A stretch of 64,000 nt of DNA from Morinoia aosen. Taxonomy: Eukaryota > Arthropoda > Malacostraca > Amphipoda > Talitridae. The notes under the pieces are model-generated. The model saw nothing but the letters and a program-made list of their open reading frames with translations, made no database searches and was not told the origin of the DNA. The first letter of the stretch is position 1, and every line of letters begins with the position of its first letter. Below are positions 49,901 to 61,900 of the stretch, piece by piece. The translations under genes and the position numbers were made by a program. The stretch is from positions 35,027,732 to 35,091,731 of the forward strand of contig CM059572.1 in the NCBI GenBank assembly GCA_030386875.1, written 5' to 3'.

Positions 49901-52900
49901 TAGGCACAGTGGCGGCAGCAGCAGCATTGAACTCTCGTACCAGGAGCTGAGTTTGCAGCTCACCGCTAGGTCTGAGACTGGGCTGTCGCACCACCTCTGT
50001 CTGCACCAGCGTCCACAGCACCACACCCTGCACACACGGGATGTTGTTATGGTGTGCCTTTTTACAGCACCACACGGGATGTTGATATGGTGTGGGCCTT
50101 GTTACAGCACCACACCCTGCACACAAGGCATGTTGTCATGGTGTGGGCCATGTTACAACACCACACGGGATGTTGATATGGTGTGGGCCCTGTTACAGCA
50201 CCACACCCTGCACACAAGGCATTGTGGTGTTCTCCCTCAGACGGCTTTAGATTCCGGGCAGACTATGTAAACCTTTAGACTTTGTATATCTATGCCCGAA
50301 GTGAGTGCCTGAGGTGCAAACAAACCCGGCAGGGTAAGGAAAACACAACTGGAATAAAGGCCGTATTATTGAGAAGATCACCGACAGTATGGCACTTGAG
50401 GTAAATGATTACAGGCAGGTAGTATAGTACACAAGGACGACTTGGAGGACCGATGGTTGTCGGTAAGTCGCGTGTGCGTGCCGTGGCGTGGCTGTGCGCC
50501 GTCGAGGTGGCGATGGAGGCCGTGAGGCTACTGCTTGCTGAGCAGCCAAGACTAGTGAATGTCGGAGTCACTGCGCAGAGAGTCGCAGGGAGAAGTCTTG
50601 TGTGAGTCGCTGCTGTGAGGAGGCTCGTTGGAAGACTTGTGTGAGCCGTTGGAGTGAGGAGGCTCGTTGGAAGACTTGTGTGAGCCGTTGTTGTGAGGAA
50701 ACTCGCAGGAAGAAGACTTGACTTATGTGAACATCAGGGTTCCTGCGAGTGCACTCCTCGAACTGAGCGAACTCTGTAAACTGAATTGCGCTTAGCGCGT
50801 AGCTCTTCATATAGGGCTGGTAGCGGTCGCACTGAACCAAGCTAGCCTCTGGTTAGCCGGCTCGGGGTGGCGCTTTTGAAGCAGTTGAGGCTGAGATAAG
50901 CGTACGTGAGTGTTCCGAGGTGTCGCCTGGCTGCTCGGTGCGCGCGGCTTGTAGGGGCTCGGTCCGCCACCCCAGCGTCAGATTTCAGCGCTGATTGGTC
51001 GTTTAGAAGGATCACTTCGAGGTTGTAAGGTGGCGCTTATGAGCTTGTGTGGTGGTGAGCACGTACAACTATATGGAACCACCACAGCATGTTGTCATGG
51101 TGTGTGCCATGTTACAGCACCACACGGGATGTTGATATGGTGTGGGCCTTGTTACAGCACCACACCCTGCACACACGGCATGTTGTCATGGTGTGTGCCA
51201 TGTTACAGCACCACAGTTTTATCGGCAACCTGTGCTCCCCAGATGAATTTTCTCTCCAGGACACCTATGATTTTAGCCGTCCAGCGCACAGGCTATGCTT
51301 GGGGGCTATTAGAAGGTAGTGGTCCACAGTACTAGGTACTTTTGTATTTTGTATCGTTCCAAGCGAGAGGATTTTCAAAACAATTTTACAAGTGGGTTAT
51401 ATGGTTTTTAGCATAAGATCTAGCACTCACACTGCCTAGGAGCTCATTTACTGTTAATGCTGAAGTACAAGAGTTGCATGAATGTACAAGTCAGTACTAC
51501 CAAAATTTAAAAATGCAGCGTTTCACTTTAGGAGAAACAGCGCGCTTACTCAGTCTTGCCATGAAATACTGATTAGAGATGACAAAAATGTCTGGCCACA
51601 GTGTGCCCTCCACATTGCAGCCATTTCAATTTTGCATAAATTAAAAGAGATTGCACTCATGCAAAACTTCACAATCTTTTATCAAAACCAACATCAATGT
51701 TGAGTAATATATCGATTACCAAGGAACCTATCTCTTAACCTTTGAACTCCATCAAGAACAATCTATATTACTTTTCTAACCCTTACGGAATTTTATCAGT
51801 TCATCAGTTCAGTTCAATGCTGCATCTATGCAACTCTTCACACACCTGCAAAGTCGAGCTGCCCGTCTTCACTACCTCTCTCTTGAGCTTGAACCACACA
51901 GAAAACCCCATTAACATCCAGGCACACACTCCCACTCCTCACCTGCAAAGCAGAGCTGCCCATCTTCACAGCCTCCTTCTTGAGCTTGAACCAGGCGGTA
52001 AAGATGGCGTCGTAGGGCACCTGAGGAGCAGAAGCGCCAGGCAGAGCGGACTCGGCAGCGTAGTGCAGCACCTGCAGCGCCAGCACTGCTGCCGCCGCGC
52101 TGAAGTTCTCACTGTAGCGGTGCGCGTCGCACAGCAGCGACCGCTTCTTGTGCATCGAGCTGCTCATGCAACTCTGCAAGCAGTGCATTGAGCAACAATA
52201 TGGCTTCAGTTACAGGAGACTAACAACAGAAGTGAAATCATTCCTTTTTGAGTAATTTGGATTATTGGGTGAGTGTATCTTGCAAACAAACGTGTTCTTG
52301 AGCGCTATGCTTATTTATAAAAGAATACAGCAGTGAGGAAATGAGGTCACATGCGTTATGCTTCAGAGACCTGAAGCATGGAAGATGTTTCAAGGAACTA
52401 CTTACTTCAAATTCAACAGTCATTGTAAGACCAAAACCCAGCATAAAACCCAAATACCCAGCGTAAAAAACCTCAACATTGAAGAAATCAAACAAATAAC
52501 TCATTAACAACACTCTATTGGAAACACTTAACAAGATGAAGTTACTTCAACAATGAGCCAACAGCCAGTATCAATGACTGTTCAGATCAGAGTCACAGGC
52601 AAGAACACAGGGTTGGCAAATAAAAAACCCACCCAAAAAAGCTCAAAAAAAAAACACACTAAATAGTGTTTTTTTGGGCATTTCTGGGTTTCATTAGTGC
52701 TATTTAAATTTCACTTGTTTTCAAGCGTATAGAATCAAAATGAGCTAAATATTTATAGTGCCAAAAATTGGTCCAAGGCATTTGCATGACTTATGACAAT
52801 AAATATTGAAAAAAAAAACACCACTATAATAATAAAATAAGAAAAACCCTAATCACAAAAAAACTCGAGGGACTAGTATATTTCCATGAGTTCCATTTCC

Positions 52901-55900
52901 AAAGTAAAAAACAAAAACTAAGAAACAAATGCAGTTTGACTATTTGAGAGTATAGAGACTTCTGAATTCTTCCTCTGTCTTCTAGACTAGACTGCTACTA
53001 CAGTACCATTGTATTTCTCTTTCTACATCCACTGCCATTTTATCGTTGTCATCTACATCATGATCATTTATGAGGTGGCGATATCATGAGACCAATTTCT
53101 GTGCGCGTTCCGATCCTAATCTATTTCTCAATTTATTCCACACAATTCCAAATGTTTAGAAAATTCTCTCAAATGGATCCTGAACTTGCGAAGCAAGAAT
53201 AAAGATTGCTTATAAACTTGCAGGAACCCTCTGCCAGTGTTTTTTTCAGGAATCTGCATTTTCTGCTGTTTCATGTCTTGAATATCCCACCATCAACGAG
53301 GAGTCATTGTCTTAGTGATATTCTTGTAGAACATGTGTTTTGGGAAGATGTTGGAGTCCTTCAATTTGTACAAATAAATCACACCGATGAACTCCTGATT
53401 ATACTCAGCCAACCACTCTTCAATATGTGTCTCCTGTGAGAGCTTTGCCTGAAATAAGTCAGGGGTAACAATTATAGTCAGATGGGGTAAGACACGACCG
53501 CAGCCATCATGGGGTAAGAAAGTAAAGAAACTACTGGCCTATGGTGAGCATTCAAGCTGCACTGGAACAAATTTGACGATGGAATCCTTTAAAGCATTTA
53601 TTTCTAATCATTTTAGTGTTTGTTGCTATCTTGAACTGCAAAAAGTGATTTTTTTTGGTAAATTTTTAAAAAAAATTTTTGCCATGTCACTACATGTTGT
53701 AACATATAAATGTAAGTAAATGTACGAGGAGCTCACGAGATTAGAACTCAGGAACTTAAATTCACCGCACCAGAACGCTATCGATCGCGCTACCGGCCAC
53801 CCTAAAAGGTGGTCGACGCACAATGAAAGCAATCTTGGCACAGTGAAAGCAGGCACGAACTTGGCCCGACAGATATATTTCTTCAATTTTTACTTAAGTA
53901 TCGAGAGTTCAAAGTCAAGTTAAGAATCTAGTACGGAAAGCTACTGCTTCCACAAGGTTTTTCAAACAAATAAATGTAAGTAAATGTACGAGGAGCTCAC
54001 GAGATTAGAACTCAGGAACTTAAATTCACCGCACCATGTTGTACATGTTGTAACATGTAACAAACAGTGTGGTTGACTGACTTGGCTTGCGCTCCTAAGC
54101 CCTCCAGCTCACACAATACACATATTAAGTTGTTAACAGCATGACTGTTGAGTGATGTGCAGCTGTCTTGCTTCAAGTTGCTTGTGGTGGTTACTTATGA
54201 TCTGCATGGTGCTTCCCTTTCACATGACTTGCGTCTGTCTGTCTGCTGCTAAAACAACTTACTATGAATTGACAAGCATAGCAATTCTCTTTGCACATCT
54301 TATATCTTTACAGACTGCATAGCTATGTCCCTATGCATTTAGTAATTGGTAAATGGTAATTGTGATGGGCAAACTTAATACATATATTGTTCATATAATG
54401 TAATAATTCATATAATAATGTAATATAATGTCGGAAATAAAGTAATGAAATAACAATATTTACTCAATAAGTGTATATATATATAAATCTGGAAAAGAGG
54501 CAACTGGAGCTGTGTGAATAACTCTTTTAAACAAAAACAGGTATTACAAAGACCCAATAAAGCCCCCCAAAAAAAACAATTTAACACAAAAAACCCCACG
54601 TGGGTTTTTTTTTTTTCAAAACCCCAGGGTTTTTTCCATCCCCGCAAGAACAGCCAACCAACTGGACCAAGACGTGAGGCGCACAAGCATCCCAGCACAG
54701 CCTCATATCAACTGAACCAGTACTTGCATTTATTTCAACACACAAGCATCATGGAGCCAAGACTGACCCGCTGCTGTGGCAGTGCTGTGCAGTACATGTC
54801 CTGGAGTGCGACACACGCGTCCAGACAGGCTGCAGCGCTCGTGTAGTGCCCTGACCGGTAGCACAGCACTCCCAGGTTGCCGCATGTCACCCCTGTAATA
54901 CAGTAGAGTATGGTGACAGCGGCATGTCTCCCCCATAGTACAGTAGAGTGTGGCGACAGGTACGAGCTACACATCACCCCTGTGTAGTGATGCAAATAAA
55001 ACGGTTTTATTTGATTGCGGTTTTTTTGCAAAAAAAACGTGTTCTTTATGTGTTTTTTTTTGTTTTTTTTGCTCACCTATATTTTGTTAAGTACATGTCT
55101 GGGTTTTTTTTGGACACCTAAAATATATTAATATCCATGTTTTTTAGTCATTTTATTGTTATAAAAACATCAAAAAGAAAGCATACAGTAAAAGTGGTGG
55201 CAGATAACCCACAATTACCTAGAGGCGTCTAAGAGGAACAGCAGGAGCCACAGAACTTATATTGATGGAGTCAAAATTCAAAGCTTACTATCTCTACTAA
55301 GTCTGATTATGTTTTTATTTTACCAAAAAAATAAGACATAGCAGAGATAACAATGGAGAACTGCGACGTTTACTGGTACGATGTTGTACAGGTAGGGATG
55401 CGGACCAAATGCGCGGGCCCTAAAGAGCTCACCGCTTATAAGACCTCTGAGCACAGGGGTAGGGAGGCATGCTTGCTCGCACAGATAATAAGCTCTGAAT
55501 TTTGACTCCATCAATATAAGTTCTGTGGCTCCTGCTGTACCTCTTAGACTCCTCTAGGTAATTGTGGGTTATCTGCCACCACTTTTACTGTATGGTTTCT
55601 TTTTTATGTTTTCATTACAAAAAAATTACTAAAAACCATAGATATTAATATATTTTAAGTGATAAAAAAAATAAGCGGTTTTTTTAAAAACATGTTTTTT
55701 TTTTACAAAAAATTCTGACTAATAAAAATGAATATTAATATATTTTCTGGTACCAAATATAACCATGCTTTTTTTACAAAGAATCATAACTAAAAAACAA
55801 TTTATTTTATGTGACCTAAAAAGCCCCATGCAGTTTTAAAAAAACATGTTTTTGACTAAAAAATCATGACTGAAAAAACATGAATATATATATTTATGAG

Positions 55901-58900
55901 ACAAAACATGTTTTTGTACTAAAAAATCATGACTAAAAAAACATGAATATATTTATGAGACCTAAAATGGTGTTTTTCAAAAATTATGTTTTTTTTACAA
56001 ACAATGATGTATAAGAAAACCTGGATATGAATATATTTTATGCAACCAAAAAACCATGCTGTTTTATTTCAGCATTTTTCATAAAAAATTGTCTTAAAAT
56101 CATGGATATCAACATATTTTATGTTACTAAAGAAATCATTGTTTTATTTTAACATGTTTTTTCATTAAAAAGTTATTATGATTCATTTTTTGGTCACGAC
56201 TTTTTTGTAAAAAAAAAACACCCCCTCAGGGGGATACAACTATTGTATCTATGGGAACTAGCGCTCCCAGGAGGATAATGTGAGGGCCCAAGCTGAGAGT
56301 TAGGTAGGCCTCCTTTTTGTTGAAATAAAATGCTTTTGTTATGTTGAGGACCACCTTTTTTCGATTCACTGCTGTCCTGTTTTTCAGCACCTAATACTGT
56401 CTTCTTCAACTTTGATCTTGTTTCATAATCTTCCTTCCTCTCTTTGGATTGCATTTGTTGCTGGGTAGGGAGGCTAAAACTAATGACTAATCTAATCTGT
56501 AAAAAAAACATGGATATTAATTTATTTTAGGTGACCAAAAAAAACATGCTTTTTGAAAAAAAGATTTTTTTACAAAAAACAGGTGTTATTAAATTTAATC
56601 TGACCAAAAAAACATGACATTTTAAAAACCATGTTTTTTTACAAAAAGTCATTAATATCCATGTTTTTATGTCATGAGTTTTTGGTAAAGAAAACATGAT
56701 TTAAAAAAACCAGCATGGTTTTTTTTGGCACATAAAATATATTAATATCCACATTTTTTAATCATGATTTTTCTGTAAGAAGATGTTTTAAAAAAAAACA
56801 GCATGGTTGTTTATGGTAAAATAAAGTATATTAATATTTGTGTTTTTTAGTCATGACTTTTTTGTAACAAAAACATGAAAAAAATAGCATGGATTTTTTG
56901 GTCACATAAGATATATTAATATCCATTAGAATCATACCAGGTCTTAGAATAAAATATCCACAAAGAATCTATTCACTCTATAAAACCTTTCGGAGACTAG
57001 CTCCATCCTCAGTAAGTCATTCAGTCAAATGTTTTTCAAAGGAACAGTGAAAATTCATTGTCCATTTCACCAAATTTTACTGAATGACTGAGGATGGAGC
57101 TGGTCTCCAAAAGGTTTTATGGAGTAAATAGATTCTTTGTAGATACTTTATTCTAAGACCTAGTACAGTTCTAATAAACATGATTTCAATATTAACAGCA
57201 TTCTTTGTTTATAAGTTTCTAAAGACAATTCGATTAAAGAAAAATAACTTTCCTGATATACATCCGTGTTTTTTTTGTCATGATTTTTTTAAATGTTTAA
57301 AAATATAACAATTTTTGGTCCCATAAAATATAATAGCTATGTTTTTTTAGTCAAGATTTTTTGGTTAAAAAACAATGTTTTAAAAAAACAGCATTGGATT
57401 TTTAAGGTCACATAAATATATTATTATCCATGTTTTTTATTCATAATTTTTGTATAAACAACATGTTTTTTTTTTAAACAGCATGGTTTTTTAGTCACAT
57501 CTCTATCAATGACCATAAGTAAAGATATGTTATTATAACACACCATTTTAGGACTTGAAGGTCATTCACATGTATTGTAAAATGAAAGAAATATCAAAGC
57601 ATGAAACCTCAGAAAATGAAAAATTTCATAAAACCATGGAAAACCACCAATTAAGAAGTATGTTGTTTTATTTTATAATCTGACATGAAAACACATAATG
57701 TAATGTGGTTCTTTTTCTTGCCGAGTTATTTTAAGACAAAATATCTAAAAAAAAAAATATGCACGTTTTTTTGGCCACGGTTTTTTTTGTAAAAAAAACG
57801 TGTTCTTTTTTTAAAAAAACGGCATGGTTTTTTAAGAGTCACATCTCTACCCCTGTGATACAGTTGAACATGGCGACAGATACGAGCCGTATGGCACATT
57901 CTAGGTGATGAAGAGCATGAAGAACGCTCTTTTTGAGTGTGCACAAATAAACAATATTGGACAAAATATTGTGAAACGAGTCATGCAGACCACTACAGAT
58001 AAATATTTGTTTAGTTTAACCAGTTTAATTTTTGGAAGGAACGTAACATCTAATTTTCAGCTCTCAAATGTCACAAGGAATTGCTCACGCTGCAAACCCT
58101 TGAAAAAGGTTAGTCAACCCAACTAAAATCAACAGCAAAAGTTACATACATGTGTGTGTAATATCTTCAATATTAAGGATTGAATAAAAAATACCAATAA
58201 GCCCACTCTCAGTCACCATTCCATTTTTGTCACCACCTCAGTCACTCTTTTTTTTATAAATCTAACTCCCTGGGCCTTTACTTATCACATCACTTACTTC
58301 TAAGCATTTATTTTGAGAGTGAATTGGAAATTTTATAAATGAAAATTGTAGTAGTGCCATGCCTAAAAAATATAAAAATCATGCTAAATTCAACAAAAGA
58401 ATATATTGGAAACTGATATATGAATGTTCAATAAACTTTGATATAAAAGTACATACTGAAGCATCAAACAAAACAGTCATTCTTACAGCATCATCACAAC
58501 TTACAAGTTAAAAACTATACCCAGAAGATAATATTTTTGAGAGCACACTGAACTACCCGCCCATTTAATGTTGAATACGTTTTACAGTTACAACATAATT
58601 GATTTCATGATCTTGCACCAAAGGAATGACGAAATCTCACTCAGATTATGACCGTCTACCAAGCACTAACATCTTCTGCCCCAGGGTACGCAGAACATGC
58701 CCGGCAACAACTAACCAGGCACTAACAACAGCCTCTGCTCCATATGCTAAGCATGCCCAGCAACAACTAACCAAGCACTAACAACAGCCTCTGCTCCATA
58801 TGCTAAGCATGCCCAGCAACAACTAACCAAGCACTAACAACAGCCTCTGCTCCATATGCTAAGCATGCCCAGCAACATCTAACCAAGCACTAACAACAGC

Positions 58901-61900
58901 CTCTGCTCCATATGCTAAGCATGCCCAGCAACTAGTGATGTACCGATGTATCGGTATCGGCAGTATCGGCCATTTTTAGTGGTATCGGTATCGGCAAAAT
59001 CCGGCCGATACTTTACCGATACTTTCCAAAAATACGTATTTTATCATTCAAATGAAGGTCATAAATCATGAAAGTAAAAGTATTTAACCTAATAATACCC
59101 GTTGTGTGTTTATTTATTCATTTATTTATTTGGTGTCTGCGTTGTGTGAGTTTGCGGTATCATGGACACAGAATTCCTCAGTGTAACATTAAAAGATGGC
59201 GTTTCCATGCATTTAAATATTTTACATTTGATCAGGATAGGTTTTGTTAGGATAGGATAGGTTAGCTTAGATTAGGATAGGCTAGGTTAGCACAGGTTAG
59301 GTAATACTGTCAGAATTTTTTCTCGGGTCCGCCTAGCTTAACGATGACATTGTCCATGGAATCTCCGCGGGTCCTGCTACCATCTAATAATACCCTTGGT
59401 TTATTTGGAGTCCGCTTTTTCCATTTTCTCTGTCACGCTCATGAGGAGAGTTATAGTGACCGTATCTGTGCTACGAGTTTCACCAGTGCGTAAGAACAAG
59501 AATATTTTTATCACGAGCGCTGTTAGGATGAATACATTCGTTGGGCATCACATTTGGAAAATTTATTCAAGAAAGTTAGTGAGTCCCGTAATTTTTGACG
59601 GGCTGTGCGTACTTGTAATCAAATAAAGAGCCTATTCATACTTAGTGAATTAGATAGCTAACTGTTGAATTATAGCGTTCAATCAGGCCCACTAACTGAA
59701 TTCACTACTTTGAATTCCCGATGAGTCACGGTCATAACTGAAAGCTATGTAAAATGAATAGTTAAACCCTGTAGCTACATAAAATTTTTATACTTTTACG
59801 ACTAAACCTTTATAGTTATTATTATTATTATATAAGAACGTTTTAGCGTCCCTTAATTGCACGACAAAGATGTTCTAAGAGAGGTAGGAGGAAGGCACCA
59901 TTTAGTATGGAGTTGAGGGAACGTGGAATCTATGCACAAGGTGCACAGAAACAGGAAGCTGAGAAAGAAGTTTATGAAACAAGAAAAAGTTGAAGAAGAA
60001 AGTAGTAGGTGCTGAAAAACAGGACAGCAGTGAACCGAAAAAAGATGGTTCGTAACAAAACAGAAACCTATTCTATTTCAACAAAAGGAAGCCTACCTAA
60101 CCTTTAGCTCAGGCCCTCACATAGTCCCCCTGGGAGCGCTAATTCCCATAGATACAATACCTGTATCCCCATGAGGGGACCTTTATAGTTTGACCTAATG
60201 TCCATATCTTAAAGTATGTGACAGGCTAACAAAAACCAAACCAATATAAAGTTGAAGGTGCATATGAAAGTTTTTGTGAATTTAATATAGAAATTGCCGA
60301 AAATTCTATTTTAATTTAGCTTGTAAATCGCCAAATATTACGAAGCTATTAATTTATTTTAACTTAACATGCATATCACCGTTCATTACAAATCTTGCAT
60401 TTTTCTTCTATGCTAAGATGTTTGAACAATTCACGAACAATCTTATAGTTCAATACATCTGAACGGGTCAGTTGATTGCTTTCATCGCAACTTGATGAAT
60501 TTAAAAACGAGGAAAATTCCAATGAACTTAATCATATTTACTAGGAATACGTTTCGGAGTCCAGCTCCATCATCAGTTCGTAAAATTAAAATTCATTACG
60601 ACTACAATAAAAGAAAAAATAAAATGTTGGATACAGTCATTAACCCTTTAACGTCCGAATTTTTGTACTCATATTACCGTTAACACAACCACCGTCACTA
60701 AACTGGCACTGGCATCAGGCAGTCACCAATATCAGGATGGGATAGGAACTGCCACCCGGCAGAGAACTTCAAAGAATACATTAGGGAACTAATTGAACAA
60801 GAAATACTATATATTGAGGGCATTTTTGAAAGAGGACACTGGTGTCCTCTGGGGCGTTAAAGGGTTAAAGAAAATCACGTAAACAAAAAAATCAAAACAT
60901 GTCCCAGAGAAAGTAAAATCGACATGATCTACTTCCAATTTACGATGGGTAGGAACTGTCAGAATTGTTGAGGGCCAGTTTTCGTTTAAAAATATGTAGC
61001 GACTCTGAAATTCTGAGGTCACATGTAGTTGAAGCCGAATCTAAGATCTTGAAGTCCGCAGAGGATATCGGTTCGTTGCATTTTACTGCGTGATTACGTA
61101 CGAATTGTGCGAATTCATTCCCCGTGCGGAAGCTTCAACCCCGATGTTCGGCCATTCTGATGTAAAAATTTTGAGCCGTAATGCCGACGTACGATGATGT
61201 GCACTGCACACAACTGTAAGAATAAATCAGAAAGGCTCTTTCTCCATCAAAAGCGTATCCTTGTACCGGAATTGTTTAATTTTATGGTTGCTTCATTTTT
61301 CCGGTACAAGGATACGCTTCCGATGGAGATGCGAACCTCGATCTCTGATTTATTTTTAATAGTTATACAGTTGTGTGCAGTGCACATCATCGTACGTCGG
61401 CATGACGTCACGAAATTTTTAAAACAGAATGGTCGAACATTGGGGTCGAAGCTTCCGCGCGGGGAACTAATTAGCTTACTCCTCACACTCCGCAGTACGT
61501 AATCACGCAGTAAAATGCAACTAAATCTTAGATTCGGCTTCAACTGCATGTGACCTCAAAATTTTAGAGTTGCTACATATTTTTAAACGAAAACCGGCCC
61601 TCAACAATTCTGATAGTTCCTACCCATAACAAATTGTAACTAAATAGTAATCTTGTCGGTTTTAAATTCTTCACCTTATAGATGGTTGCGTGTTTGCGGA
61701 TATGTTCGGTTTCGGGGCTTACCGAATTTCAATATTTTCTTTCGCCAAAGTATGTACTCGTATTTGGTGTGAATAATACGAAAATGACAATCTTTTTTTG
61801 GAGAAACTATTGTTTTGGTCCCCTTTTGGAGCCAGTTACTATTATAGCTTGTCTAGATTACGTTGCAATATGATTAGAAACACATATCTATTGAATGGAT

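Larger units (their letters stand above)
52608..54644. mobile_element. hAT-like element (1), 8-bp duplication CAAGAACA
   Basis: Outer ends CAGGGTTGG (left) and, inverted, CGGGGATGG (right), each followed by AAAAAACCC-type words. CAAGAACA is perfect at 52600-52607 and 54645-54652. An 8-bp duplication and CAGGG-type ends fit hAT. There is no transposase ORF. The interior holds a tRNA-derived SINE (53700-53806) and a second partial copy. Confidence 0.65.
54985..57849. mobile_element. hAT-like element (2), 8-bp duplication CCCCTGTG, AT-palindromic interior
   Basis: Ends TAGTGATG (left) and, inverted, TAGAGATG (right). CCCCTGTG is perfect at 54977-54984 and 57850-57857. The 2.9-kb interior is made mostly of words such as AAAAAACATGTTTTTT, TTAGTCATGATTTTTT and ATATTAATATCCATG in both orientations, and encodes nothing. 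Nested inside are an inverted-repeat element (55180-55597), a SINE-like copy (56221-56497) and a Penelope-like inverted pair (56926-57177). Confidence 0.7.

Noticed and set aside
53700-53806. Functional tRNA gene
   Set aside because: A- and B-box-like words are present but no cloverleaf closes, and a 3' fragment is duplicated nearby, so it is a tRNA-derived SINE.
61194-61549. Two ~100-codon ORFs on opposite strands
   Set aside because: They are mirror images created by the palindrome at 60930-61640 and have no protein-like motif.
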